A stretch of DNA of 64,000 nucleotides, from assembly GCF_002631205.1 (NCBI RefSeq), contig NZ_PDLO01000001.1:930001-994000 (forward strand). The letters run 5' to 3'. The DNA comes from Neolewinella marina. GTDB lineage: Bacteria; Bacteroidota; Bacteroidia; Chitinophagales; Saprospiraceae. Each line of letters begins with the position of its first letter. Positions within the stretch are counted from its first letter, which is position 1. Shown one piece after another: positions 17,423-25,866 of the stretch. A model generated the notes under the pieces. The model did no database searches, was not told the DNA's origin, and saw only the letters and a program-made list of their open reading frames with translations. Position numbers and translations under genes: made by a program.

Positions 17423-17588
17423 ATTTTGAAAAAAAATCTCCCGGGGAAGAAGCGTACAAAATTGGGTTTTCCACCCCAGGGGCCCCGTAAACCCTGAATT
17501 TGCGGGAAATGGCCGCACCATATTAGGAAAGTAAACCTGAGGCCCCGGCTCACGTTGCATGCATAGCACCCGCGCCCCCGCCCAACAC

Positions 17589-17616
17589 TTTGACGGTCAG
17601 GCCTTACAGCTATAAT
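17589..17616 (+). promoter_or_regulatory. Possible promoter of the CBM/HhH protein gene
   Basis: TTTGACG (17589-17595) and TATAAT (17611-17616, continuing TTTA) lie 15 bases apart and 24 bases before the ATG. The pair looks more like a general sigma-70 promoter with a short spacer than the TAnnTTTG type, so the call is weak. The rest of the gap 17423-17588 shows nothing that I can assign. Confidence 0.3.
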
Positions 17617-17640
17617 TTTACACCACAAAGACACCCATTT

Positions 17641-18378
17641 ATGATTAAGTCCACTTACGTTAAATCCAAACAGCACTACAAGGTATCCTTCGAGCTGCCC
17701 GAGGACCGGGTTGGCCAGGACCGCGACGTGCGGGTACTGGGCAACTTCAACGATTGGAACTGGGAGAACGGCCTGCAACTGAAGGCCGGCAAGAGCGGCT
17801 ACAGCGGCTCGACCACCCTGCCCGCCGGACACTACCAATTCCGCTACCTCGTAGACGGCGACCAATGGCACAACGACGACCACGCCGAGGCCTACGCCGA
17901 CAGCGGACACGGTACCACCAACTGCTGCTTCAGCCTGGAGCAGGTAGAGGAACCCAAGAAAACGGTCAAGAAGGCTCCGGCCAAGGCCAAGAAAGCCCCC
18001 GCTAAGGCCAAGTCCGCCGGCTCCACCATCCAGGCCGCCGATTCGGCCGCCGCCACCAAGCCCGTGGTGACCCCGAAGAAAACGGCCGCCGCCAAGAAAA
18101 CCACCGCCAAGGCCAGCAAGACCAAGGGCGACGACCTGAAGAAGATCGAGGGCATCGGCCCGAAGATCGCCGGACTGCTCAACGAAGCCGGCATCCATAC
18201 CTACTCCGACCTGGCCAAGGCCGAGGAGAAACAACTCGCCGACGTACTGCAGAAAGCCGGTGCCCGCTTCCGCCTGGCCAAGCACGACACCTGGCAGGAA
18301 CAGGCCCGCCTGGCGGCCGACGGCAAGACCGAGGAGCTCAAAGCCCTGCAGGGCCACCTGAAGGGCGGCCGCAAGTAG
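17641..18378 (+). CDS. CBM48/AMPK-type glycogen-binding domain fused to a helix-hairpin-helix domain
   Basis: 245 residues from ATG 17641. Residues about 10-100 form an early-set/CBM48 fold like AMPK-beta (VRVLGNFNDWNWENG, LPAGHYQFRYLVDGDQWHND). Residues about 103-160 are a Lys/Ala/Pro-rich, histone H1-like disordered linker. Residues about 162-245 are the Bacteroidota-type HhH domain (DDLKKIEGIGPKIAGLLNEA, TWQEQARLAADGKTEELKAL) otherwise seen appended to ribosomal protein L21 and other proteins. The first domain binds alpha-glucans; the tail suggests nucleic acid or protein binding. A strong terminator follows, and the glycogen branching enzyme gene comes next. Confidence 0.85.
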   Translation: MIKSTYVKSKQHYKVSFELPEDRVGQDRDVRVLGNFNDWNWENGLQLKAGKSGYSGSTTLPAGHYQFRYLVDGDQWHNDDHAEAYADSGHGTTNCCFSLEQVEEPKKTVKKAPAKAKKAPAKAKSAGSTIQAADSAAATKPVVTPKKTAAAKKTTAKASKTKGDDLKKIEGIGPKIAGLLNEAGIHTYSDLAKAEEKQLADVLQKAGARFRLAKHDTWQEQARLAADGKTEELKALQGHLKGGRK

Positions 18379-18407
18379 TGCTCCCCAAAACGCGCTGAAA
18401 CGCTAGT

Positions 18408-18447
18408 AAAACCCCTATTCACCCCGCGTGAATAGGGGTTTTTGTTT
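18408..18447 (+). terminator. Rho-independent terminator
   Basis: AAAACCCCTATTCAC pairs with GTGAATAGGGGTTTTT: a 12-bp GC-containing core (18411-18422 with 18428-18439) extended by A-T pairs, a 5-base loop, and the tail TTTTTGTTT. It ends the CBM/HhH transcript 30 bases after its stop. Confidence 0.85.
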
Positions 18448-18528
18448 AGAGCTTGGTTGGGCACCAACATACCCCCACCTTTGGTGTTAAGCCCGTAAGA
18501 ACACCACTGTTAATCTAAATTTCTGCCT

Positions 18529-20493
18529 GTGTCAACTGCCGTTACCGCTCACTCTCTCTTCACCGATTATGACATCAACCTCTTCCGCGCCGGGAAGAAC
18601 TTTCGCATCTACGACAAGCTGGGCAGCCACGTCATCGAGGTTGACGGCAAGCGCGGCACCTACTTCGCCGTCTGGGCGCCCAGCGCCAGATCGGTAAGCG
18701 TGATCGGTGACTTCAACCGTTGGGACCGCAAAAGTCACCCCCTCTTTTCCCGCTGGGACAGCAGTGGCATCTACGAAGGATTCATCGAAGGCCTGGAGAA
18801 CGGCACCGTTTACAAATACGCCATCGAGGCCCAGAACGGAGACCAACTGGAAAAGGGCGACCCCTACGCCCGGGTGTGGGAAACGCCGCCAAAGACGGCC
18901 AGCGTGGTCTGGGATACCTTCTACGAGTGGGAGGACCAGGAGTGGATGCAGAACCGCTACCAGCACAACGGCATCGACCGCCCCTACTCCGTCTACGAGG
19001 TGCACCTAGGCAGCTGGAAAAAGAACAAGAAAAACGAGAGCCTGAGCTACCGCGAACTTGCCACCGACCTGGTGGAGTACGTCAGCAGGATGAACTACAC
19101 CCACGTGGAGTTCCTTCCCGTCATGGAGCACCCCTACTTTCCCAGCTGGGGCTACCAGATCACCGGCTATTTCGCCCCCTCCAGCCGCTTCGGCGGGCCG
19201 CAGGACTTCATGTACCTGATCGACAAGCTCCACGCCGCCGGCATCGGGGTGATTCTCGACTGGGTGCCCAGTCACTTCCCCAACGACGCCCACGGACTGG
19301 CCCAGTTTGACGGCACCCACCTCTACGATCACGCCGATCCGCGCAAGGGCTTCCACCCCGACTGGAAGAGCGCCATTTTCAACTACGGCCGCAACGAAGT
19401 GCGGTCCTTCCTGATCTCCAACGCCCTCTTCTGGCTCGACCGCTACCACATCGACGGACTGCGGGTGGACGCCGTCGCCTCCATGCTGTACCTCGACTAC
19501 AGCCGCAAGCAGGGCGAGTGGATCCCCAACCAGTACGGCGGCAACGAGAACCTGGAAGCCATCGACTTCATCCGGGAGTTTAACGAAGCGGTCTACCGCG
19601 AATACCCCGACACCATGACCATCGCCGAAGAGTCCACGGCCTTCAGCGGCGTCAGCCGGCCCACCTACGTGGGCGGCCTGGGCTTCGGGCAGAAGTGGAT
19701 GATGGGCTGGATGCACGATACCCTGAAGTACTTCAAGCACGACCCCGTTCACCGCAGCTTTCACCACGGCGAACTGACCTTCTCCCTGGTCTACGCCTTC
19801 AGCGAGAACTTCATGCTGCCCCTCAGCCACGACGAGGTGGTGCACGGCAAGGGGCCCATCATCGACCGGATGCCGGGCGACGAGTGGCAGCGTTTCGCCA
19901 ACATGCGCCTCCTCTACGGCTACATGATGACCCACCCTGGCAGCAAGCTGAACTTCATGGGCGGCGAATTCGGACAAACCACCGAGTGGAGCATTGAGAG
20001 GGGCATCGACTGGGAGCTCACCCAGTACAAACCCCACTCCTCCCTCCAGGAATACGTGGCCGACCTGAACCAACTCTACCGGTCCAGCACCGCCCTCTAC
20101 GAATACGCCTACGACCCGAAGGGCTTCGAATGGATCGATATCGGCGACCACCAGAACAGCGTGCTGAGCTACCTGCGCCGCGGCAAGGACGAAAACGATA
20201 TGGTGGCCATCATCCACAACCTCACCCCCGCAGTGCGCACCAAGTACCGGGTCGGAGTTCCCTTTGAAGGACAGTACGTGCCCATCATCAACAGCGACGA
20301 CGAGAAGTACGGCGGTACCGGAAACTACGCCCAGCAGGTGATGACCTCCGTGCCCACGGAATGGAACGGCCGGCCCAACCACATCGAGCTCACCCTGCCC
20401 CCGCTGACGACGCTGGTATTCCGCTACCAGGCCCCGGAGGCCAAGGGAACCAAGAAGGGCAAAGCAACCGCCGCGAAGAAAGACGCCAAGTAG
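18529..20493 (+). CDS. glgB: 1,4-alpha-glucan branching enzyme (GH13)
   Basis: 654 residues with a GTG start at 18529. An N-terminal CBM48 (YFAVWAPSARSVSVIGDFNR) precedes the GH13 barrel with the catalytic set: nucleophile Asp314 (GLRVDAVASM), acid/base Glu367 (TIAEEST) and transition-state Asp435 (LSHDEVVHGKG). Further GlgB marks are GSWKKN, LDWVPSHFPNDAHGL and NFMGGEFGQTTEW. It makes the alpha-1,6 branches of glycogen. The last 15 residues are a Lys/Ala-rich tail resembling the linker of the preceding CBM/HhH protein. No glgA, glgC or glgP lies nearby. Confidence 0.95.
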   Translation: MSTAVTAHSLFTDYDINLFRAGKNFRIYDKLGSHVIEVDGKRGTYFAVWAPSARSVSVIGDFNRWDRKSHPLFSRWDSSGIYEGFIEGLENGTVYKYAIEAQNGDQLEKGDPYARVWETPPKTASVVWDTFYEWEDQEWMQNRYQHNGIDRPYSVYEVHLGSWKKNKKNESLSYRELATDLVEYVSRMNYTHVEFLPVMEHPYFPSWGYQITGYFAPSSRFGGPQDFMYLIDKLHAAGIGVILDWVPSHFPNDAHGLAQFDGTHLYDHADPRKGFHPDWKSAIFNYGRNEVRSFLISNALFWLDRYHIDGLRVDAVASMLYLDYSRKQGEWIPNQYGGNENLEAIDFIREFNEAVYREYPDTMTIAEESTAFSGVSRPTYVGGLGFGQKWMMGWMHDTLKYFKHDPVHRSFHHGELTFSLVYAFSENFMLPLSHDEVVHGKGPIIDRMPGDEWQRFANMRLLYGYMMTHPGSKLNFMGGEFGQTTEWSIERGIDWELTQYKPHSSLQEYVADLNQLYRSSTALYEYAYDPKGFEWIDIGDHQNSVLSYLRRGKDENDMVAIIHNLTPAVRTKYRVGVPFEGQYVPIINSDDEKYGGTGNYAQQVMTSVPTEWNGRPNHIELTLPPLTTLVFRYQAPEAKGTKKGKATAAKKDAK

Positions 20494-20505
20494 CGACCTT
20501 CTCCC

Positions 20506-21606
20506 CTAGAACAGGATGCAGACCGGAATGGGGGCCTTCGTTGTACCGACGAAGTCCAGCATGCCGGTCTCTTTATTTCGGCGCAGGCTGGTGATGTTTT
20601 TGGAGCGCTGGTTGGCTACCAGGAGGAATTCACCGTCGGGCGATAGGGCGAAATTGCGGGGCCAGTCGCCGGCTACGGACTCGTACTCCAGGGGGGTGAG
20701 TCCACCCGTCTGCTCATCAATCCGGTAAACCACGATGCTGTTGTGCCCCCGGTTGGACCCGTAGAGGAAACGACCATCTGCGCTGATGTGGATGTCAGCG
20801 CAGAAGCTCTCCCCCGTAAAATCCTCGGGCAGGGTGGACCAGCTGTCCACTACACTCAATCCACCGGCGGTGCGGTTCAGCTGGGTCACGGTGCTGTTCA
20901 GCTCGTTGATGACGTACACCCACTGTCCCCCGGGGTGAACGGCCAGGTGACGGGGTCCCGCGCCATCTTCCATGGCCACGGCGGGCGGGTCGGCGGCACG
21001 GAGCTTTCCGCTGGCCGTGTCGAGGTGATACTGCCAGACTTCGTCGGTGCCGAGGTCGACCGCCAGTACTTCACTGCCGTCGTTCAGAAAATAGGAGGAA
21101 TGGGCGTGGGGTGTTTCCGCTCCCCGTTGCCGGTGGTCCTGGAGGTCGAGGGGCTGGGTGAGGTAGCCGTCTTCCTGTAGCCGCAGAAGTTCGAGGGTAC
21201 CCGCGCCATAGTTGGCCACGGTCACGAAGCCGTCTGCGCTGACGTTGACGTGGCAGGGGCCTTCTCCGCCGGCAGGCTGCTGGTTGAGCGCCCGCAAGCT
21301 GTCGCCGCCCACGGCAAAGGATTTCACCCGCCCGGGTTGTCCTGAGAGTTGCTCCACCGAGACCAGTACCGAACGGTCCGCATTGTAGGCGAGGAAGGAG
21401 GGGTTTTCGGCTTCCCCCACCCGCCCCAGGTTGGTTAGTCCGCCATCGGCGTGGAGGGCAAAGCGGTAGATGCCAGCCTCGTGCACGCCGGGGTCATCGT
21501 AGGTACCGAGCAGAAAGGTAGTGGCCGGGTCTTCCGGATCGTCGGCGGGTTGGGAGGGTGTAGAGCAGGCCAGGGTGAGGAGGAGCAGCAGGGGGGTGAG
21601 GCGCAT
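20506..21606 (-). CDS. Lactonase-family beta-propeller lipoprotein (6-phosphogluconolactonase-like)
   Basis: 366 residues from ATG 21606 (MRLTPLLLLLTLACS); the signal peptide ends in the lipobox LTLAC. The body has the seven-bladed propeller repeats of the YbhE/lactonase family: FLLGTYDDPGVHEAGIYRF, NPSFLAYNADRSVLVSVEQ, GPCHVNVSADGFVTVANYG, GPRHLAVHPGGQWVYVINEL, DIHISADGRFLYGSNRGHN, WPRNFALSPDGEFLLVANQ. Cytosolic YbhE hydrolyses 6-phosphogluconolactone. An exported, lipid-anchored version cannot serve the pentose-phosphate pathway directly, so its substrate is open. A REP hairpin lies just upstream of its start. Confidence 0.88.
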   Translation of the reverse strand: MRLTPLLLLLTLACSTPSQPADDPEDPATTFLLGTYDDPGVHEAGIYRFALHADGGLTNLGRVGEAENPSFLAYNADRSVLVSVEQLSGQPGRVKSFAVGGDSLRALNQQPAGGEGPCHVNVSADGFVTVANYGAGTLELLRLQEDGYLTQPLDLQDHRQRGAETPHAHSSYFLNDGSEVLAVDLGTDEVWQYHLDTASGKLRAADPPAVAMEDGAGPRHLAVHPGGQWVYVINELNSTVTQLNRTAGGLSVVDSWSTLPEDFTGESFCADIHISADGRFLYGSNRGHNSIVVYRIDEQTGGLTPLEYESVAGDWPRNFALSPDGEFLLVANQRSKNITSLRRNKETGMLDFVGTTKAPIPVCILF

Positions 21607-21620
21607 GGTGAGGGGGGGGT

Positions 21621-21678
21621 AGACATCGGATGTTGGGGTGGCGCCAAAATGACAGACATCGGATGTCTGCCATTTTGG
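21621..21678. repeat. Left REP pair of the Y1 transposase element
   Basis: Two copies of the core ACATCGGATGT occur at 21623-21633 and 21656-21666, start to start 33 bases. The second is embedded in a long palindrome: CCAAAATG (21644-21651) with CATTTTGG (21671-21678), and CAGACATC with GATGTCTG inside it. Confidence 0.75.
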
Positions 21679-21704
21679 CAAAACCTAAAAGTAACATATT
21701 GTTC

Positions 21705-22259
21705 TCAATGCAGCATACCTGCCTGCAACAGCATGCGGCCGAGTTCTACGTTGCAGATCCGGTCGTCTCCCGTGATCAGGTCGGTGTACTCATTGAAGGA
21801 GCAGTACCCCCATTCACCAGGGTGATCTACGAGCTGGGCTTCTACCGCATTATAGTGAACGTAGCGCAGGCCGCGGTGGAAAGGGTTGTAGTGGTGCTTG
21901 CTCTTGGTGCGCTGCTGAAATCGGGAGCCAGTAAGGCCAAGCTCCCGGTTATAGGCCTTGGTGAAGCCCATCAGTGTGCGCCGAACCGCTTCACTTAAGG
22001 CGGGCGTCGGCAGCCGCGGCATGATCTTATCGCTGTACAACAGATCCGGATCGACGGGATCTTTTGGTGTAACCAGCAGGTGAAAGTGATTGGGCATTAT
22101 GCTGTACCCCAGCAAATGAGCGGCGTCCTTGAAGTTGGAAACAACCTTGGCGAGAAAGAACCGGTAATGCCGGTCACTGGTGAAAAGTGTCTGCCGGTCA
22201 TTCGCCCGGTTGTAGATGTGAAAGACTGGGTAGGTGGGTGAATCAGAAAGGTAATTCAT
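21705..22259 (-). CDS. REP-associated tyrosine transposase (Y1/HUH, RAYT-like)
   Basis: 184 residues from ATG 22259. It has the small Y1 transposase fold: an N-terminal FHIYNRANDRQTLF strand, the HUH motif at His58/His60 (SIMPNHFHLLV) and the catalytic Tyr103 in FTKAYNREL. The C-terminal SRFQQRTKSKHHY and HRGLRYVHYNAVEAQLVDHP are typical of Bacteroidota Y1 proteins. Such enzymes cut and rejoin single-stranded DNA at hairpins. The flanking REP palindromes are the presumed substrates. GC content looks lower than in neighbouring genes, consistent with transfer. The gene appears intact. Confidence 0.88.
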   Translation of the reverse strand: MNYLSDSPTYPVFHIYNRANDRQTLFTSDRHYRFFLAKVVSNFKDAAHLLGYSIMPNHFHLLVTPKDPVDPDLLYSDKIMPRLPTPALSEAVRRTLMGFTKAYNRELGLTGSRFQQRTKSKHHYNPFHRGLRYVHYNAVEAQLVDHPGEWGYCSFNEYTDLITGDDRICNVELGRMLLQAGMLH

Positions 22260-22331
22260 GGGTAATAGTGGTTTGATTAGACCCCAATTACCTGCCTACC
22301 AGTCTACTATAAGTGGACTGGCGTGAATTGC

Positions 22332-22391
22332 GCCAAATTGTCAGACATCCGATGTCTGACAATTTGTCCTGCGCACAACATCCGATGTCTG
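22332..22391. repeat. Right REP pair of the Y1 transposase element
   Basis: CAAATTGTCAGACATC (22334-22349) and GATGTCTGACAATTTG (22351-22366) form a perfect 16-bp inverted repeat around a single C. A second core, ACATCCGATGT, lies at 22378-22388, 33 bases after the first core. It mirrors the left pair. Confidence 0.75.
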
Positions 22392-22400
22392 CCTGGCGGT

Positions 22401-24386
22401 CTACCAGCCCACCCGCAGCCCCAAAAACCCATTCCGCCCCGGCGCCGGCTGGTAGTAGCGGCCGCCGAACTGGGGGTTCATGTCATTGCCGAAGCTCATC
22501 TCCTGGTCGAGCAAGTTGCTGCCGCCCAGGAAAACGTCTAGACGCAGCGCGCCCACGGGGCCGCGCCAGCCCGCCCGGGCCCGCAGCAGGTGGTAGGCCT
22601 CTCCGTAGACGGTGTTGCCGTCGTTAAGGGGGATGCGGTCGGTGTAGTTTTCGGTCAGGGTAGCGTAGAAGCCAGTGGCCCGCCCTGCGGTGACCTCCAG
22701 GTTGAAGAGGTGGGGCGCCGTTCCCGGCAGCCGGTTGCCGCTGTAGTCCTCCCCGCCCCGCTCGTAATTATCGTAGGCGAAATCGTGCCAGGTGTAGCTG
22801 CCGTAGAAGGACAGCCAGCCGAGAGGACGATAGTCCAGGGCCAGCTCCACTCCCCGCTGGTCCGTGCTGCCCGCGTTGCGGAACAGGGTGGTGCCCCGAG
22901 CGTCGCTGTAGGTACTGATCGCGTTGTCGAGCCGCAGGTAGAACAGGGCGAGTTCGTAGCTCACCCTCCCCCGGCTCCCCTTGGTGCCGACTTCGTAGTT
23001 CAGGCCGCGCTCCGCGGCCAGGCCGGTGTTGAGACTGCCTTCATTGGTGCGGAATTCGTCGAGGGTGGGCGGACTGAAGCCGCTGCTTACGCTGGCGTAC
23101 ACGCTGTACCCTCCGAAGTCGCGCAGCACCGAAAACCGGGGGCTGACCACGACGGGGATGGTGCTCTCCGTGATGCCCGGTTCGCCTTCGGCGTCGAAGG
23201 TGCGGTCCACCCGGTAGCTGAGGTCACTCAGGCTCAGGCCGGCCGCCAGTCGCCAGTTGCCCAGGTCGTAGGTGGCCTGGGTAAAGAGGAGGTGTTGCCG
23301 GCTGTTGATCTCGTCGCTGAAGTTCAGGTCGCCCGGCGCTCCTCCATCGTTGGCGAAGTTGTTGGCCATGCGGTACTGCAGCTGGGCCTCCGCCCCCAGT
23401 GACCACTTCACCACCGACGTCCCCAGGGGCAGGGTGTAATCGAAGGCGGTGCGCCCCCCTACCCCGAGGTTAGTTTCCCGCTTGTAGTCAAAGTTGAAGG
23501 GGTGATCGAAGTAGAAGCCGGTGCCGTACACCGTGGTCTGGTTGGTCCACCGCCCGCCGCGCCAGTCGTGGGTGAGGCCGAGGAGGAGGTTGTCGTAGTG
23601 GATGCTCGCGTTCGTTTCGGCGCTGCCGGGACGGGCTTGCCGACGGTTATCGGCGTACTGCTCGGCGTTGAGTCCGCCGGGCAATTCGTAGTTCAGCCGG
23701 GTATAGAGGGCATGGAGCGTCAGCGCCCGGTCGGGACTGCCTGCCCAGCGGGTCGTCAGCTGGGCCGTCTGCCGGTCCAGGGCACTGTGGTCGCGGTAGC
23801 CATCGGTTTGCTGGTGGGCCAGGCGAAGCTGGTAGCCGGCATTTCCGGATTGCCCCTGCACCTGCGCACCCGCCCGCAGAAAGCCGAAAGAACCACCGGC
23901 CAGGTAGGCCTCCCCCGCTCCTTCCAGCGAGTCGGTTTGCAGCAGTAGGGTACCCGCCGTGCCCGCGCCGTAGAGGCTGGCCGCCGGACCGCGGACGAGC
24001 TCCACCCGGTCGATGTTGTTGACGTCGAGGAAATTAAGCTGGGTATCGCCACCCGGCTCCGTAAAGGGGATGCCGTTCCAGTATACCTTGATGTTGCGGA
24101 CGCCGAAGGGACTGCGCAGGGTACTCCCCCGCACGCTGATGCGGTAACTGCCGGGGGCCCGCTGCTCGAAGCGCACGCCGGGCAGGCGGTTCATGGCGGG
24201 CAGAAGATCGTCGGTGGGGATCTGCTCCAGTTCGGCCGCCTCCAGGGTACTCACGCTGGCCCCCACGCGGTAGCCCGGAGCCTCGTCGCGAAAGCCGGTA
24301 ACCGTGGCGCTGGGCAGGGTGTAGAGGGTGTCGGTCTGGCCGTAAAGGCTACCGGTCAGGAAAAGGAGAACAAGAATGCGGTACAT
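22401..24386 (-). CDS. TonB-dependent outer membrane receptor
   Basis: 661 residues from ATG 24386 (MYRILVLLFLTGSLYGQ, signal peptide); an ATG three codons upstream (24395) is equally possible. A plug domain (about 30-150) has TDDLLPAMNRLPGVRFEQR, SYRISVRGSTLRSPFGVRN and the VELVRGPAASLYGAGTAGTL motif. The rest is a 22-strand-type beta barrel with alternating aromatic strands and a C-terminal GFLGLRVGW. The carboxypeptidase-like N-terminal extension of SusC is absent, so it is a FecA/BtuB-size receptor for siderophore, cofactor or metal. No lipoprotein partner or ABC importer lies beside it. A 17-bp inverted repeat brackets its start codon. Confidence 0.93.
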   Translation of the reverse strand: MYRILVLLFLTGSLYGQTDTLYTLPSATVTGFRDEAPGYRVGASVSTLEAAELEQIPTDDLLPAMNRLPGVRFEQRAPGSYRISVRGSTLRSPFGVRNIKVYWNGIPFTEPGGDTQLNFLDVNNIDRVELVRGPAASLYGAGTAGTLLLQTDSLEGAGEAYLAGGSFGFLRAGAQVQGQSGNAGYQLRLAHQQTDGYRDHSALDRQTAQLTTRWAGSPDRALTLHALYTRLNYELPGGLNAEQYADNRRQARPGSAETNASIHYDNLLLGLTHDWRGGRWTNQTTVYGTGFYFDHPFNFDYKRETNLGVGGRTAFDYTLPLGTSVVKWSLGAEAQLQYRMANNFANDGGAPGDLNFSDEINSRQHLLFTQATYDLGNWRLAAGLSLSDLSYRVDRTFDAEGEPGITESTIPVVVSPRFSVLRDFGGYSVYASVSSGFSPPTLDEFRTNEGSLNTGLAAERGLNYEVGTKGSRGRVSYELALFYLRLDNAISTYSDARGTTLFRNAGSTDQRGVELALDYRPLGWLSFYGSYTWHDFAYDNYERGGEDYSGNRLPGTAPHLFNLEVTAGRATGFYATLTENYTDRIPLNDGNTVYGEAYHLLRARAGWRGPVGALRLDVFLGGSNLLDQEMSFGNDMNPQFGGRYYQPAPGRNGFLGLRVGW

Positions 24387-24436
24387 CGATGGCATTTATA
24401 GTCCGGTTAAGGATCGACCCCGCATTCTTGTTTTCC
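24365..24436 (-). promoter_or_regulatory. Inverted repeat enclosing the TonB-receptor start codon
   Basis: GGAGAACAAGAATGCGG (24365-24381) and CCGCATTCTTGTTTTCC (24420-24436) are inverted copies with 16 of 17 positions paired, separated by 38 bases. In the receptor mRNA the stem would hold both candidate AUG codons in its loop, with codons 3-8 in the 3' arm. This suggests structural control of translation. Confidence 0.5.
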
Positions 24437-24471
24437 GCTTCCACAAATCAGCCGCTATTTTTTGGCTGCCA

Positions 24472-25728
24472 TCACCCGCGCTCCACCGGGCAGGTCATGC
24501 AGTGACTGCCCCCCCGCCCCCGGCTCAGTTCGGCGCTGGGCAGGGTGATGATGGTCTTGTGGAGGTCCTTCAGGTCACGCTCTCCGGCCGCCGCCTGGGC
24601 CAGCAGCTCCCGAGCTTCGATGATGGTGTAGCCGTTGCGGGCCAGGGCCTCGGCGGTGACCGGGTTGCGGTCGTAGGTCAGCGCTACCCCCGGCGACAGG
24701 GCCACCAGATTGCAGCCGTCGGTCCACTGCTCGCGCTCCTGGAAGGGGCTGCGGCCGTCGCCGGCGGGGATGAAATTGGCCTGGGGATCGATTTCCGCCA
24801 GGATGCATTCCTTCAGGCTGGTGAAGGTGGCCGTCTCTCCGGAGCTGCGCCAGATCTCCACCCCGGCCTGCCGCCCCCCTTCGGCGATGATGGGCTGGTA
24901 GCAGACGTAGTCGTGGGTATCGATCTGGGTGAAGATGGTGTCCAGGTGCATGAAGCTGCGCTCGGCCGGCACGCTCACCCGCACGACGTTCTTCACCACC
25001 CCCTTGGCAAAGAGGCGGTCGGCCAGCTGGCGGATGCTGTAGGTGTTCGACCGCTCGCTGTCGCCGATGAGGAGGTAGTCGCGGTGGAGGAGCATCACGT
25101 CGCCGCCCTCAATGCAAACCTTTTCCCCGAGGCGGCTCGGCGGGAACTGGTCCACGTTGTTCAGGTTGATGACGCGCCCGGTGTTCCAGAGGTCGGCGAA
25201 CATCGGGTGGGCGATGATGATCAGTCGGGTGAGGAAGTTCTCCCGGCTGCGGGCCTGCTTGGCGGCCTTGGTGACCAGGATGTGGTCGTTGATGGTGACG
25301 GCAATGTCGCGGGTGAAAATGAAATTCGGGATGGGGTCGAAGAGTACCCGTTCGGATTTCGGCTCGTAGCCCGTGATGAGCACGTTGGCCAGGGCTTCGG
25401 GGGAGAGTTCCTTCAGCTTTTCCACGTAGCGTTCCGGCAGTTCCTCCCAGCCCACGATCAGGTCGAGGCTTTCGGCAGTGGCCTGGGGGGAGGCGGCGAT
25501 GGCTTCGGCGAGCAGGGTGCCGATTTCGAGGACGTTTTCCTGGCCGATGATCTTTCGCAGCACGGAGGTGAACACGTCGTGTTCCTCCTGCAGCCGGGGC
25601 AGGTAGACGATGTCGTCAAACAGCAGCTCTTCCGCCCGGCGGGGCGTGATGGTGGCCGTGCCGGCGTCGGGGCGGTGAACGATGACGCGGCGCAGGGGGG
25701 CAATTTCTGAATTTACTTGGATTGGCAT
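24472..25728 (-). CDS. arcA: Arginine deiminase-family protein
   Basis: 418 residues from ATG 25728 (MPIQVNSEIAPLRRVIVHRP). Guanidine-modifying superfamily motifs are in order: PNFIFTRDIAVTIND, LGEKVCIEGGDVMLLHRDYL, SFMHLDTIFTQID with the catalytic His, and the C-terminal GGSHCMTCPVERG with the nucleophilic Cys410. It should convert arginine to citrulline and ammonia. The usual ADI-pathway partners (ornithine carbamoyltransferase, carbamate kinase, antiporter) are not nearby, so fermentation of arginine is not supported by context; nitrogen supply or citrulline formation is possible. It has its own unit between the receptor and the LysM protein. Confidence 0.9.
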   Translation of the reverse strand: MPIQVNSEIAPLRRVIVHRPDAGTATITPRRAEELLFDDIVYLPRLQEEHDVFTSVLRKIIGQENVLEIGTLLAEAIAASPQATAESLDLIVGWEELPERYVEKLKELSPEALANVLITGYEPKSERVLFDPIPNFIFTRDIAVTINDHILVTKAAKQARSRENFLTRLIIIAHPMFADLWNTGRVINLNNVDQFPPSRLGEKVCIEGGDVMLLHRDYLLIGDSERSNTYSIRQLADRLFAKGVVKNVVRVSVPAERSFMHLDTIFTQIDTHDYVCYQPIIAEGGRQAGVEIWRSSGETATFTSLKECILAEIDPQANFIPAGDGRSPFQEREQWTDGCNLVALSPGVALTYDRNPVTAEALARNGYTIIEARELLAQAAAGERDLKDLHKTIITLPSAELSRGRGGSHCMTCPVERG

Positions 25729-25866
25729 GTGGGCTAAGGTATGGCGGGCACGCAGGTGCCACGCTAATTCTAAAAAAAACCTAAAATTATTGGTTCGATC
25801 CTACGAAGCTCCGGAATTTCGCCGTTAGCCACATAACCTCCCGCTGACCCTTCCACCTACCGTCGT

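Larger units (their letters stand above)
21621..22391. mobile_element. REP-flanked Y1 transposase unit (REPtron-like)
   Basis: A single HUH/Y1 transposase gene is bracketed by palindromic repeats sharing the core ACATC[G/C]GATGT. There are two on each side, both pairs spaced exactly 33 bases, in overall inverted arrangement: left single core then long hairpin, right long hairpin then single core. This is the organisation of RAYT genes with their cognate REP sequences, or of an IS200/IS605-like element with hairpin ends. No cargo gene is present. Confidence 0.65.

Noticed and set aside
25792-25801. GGTTCGATCC resembles a tRNA T-loop
   Set aside because: The flanking bases do not form a T-stem, and no anticodon or acceptor stem can be built around it.
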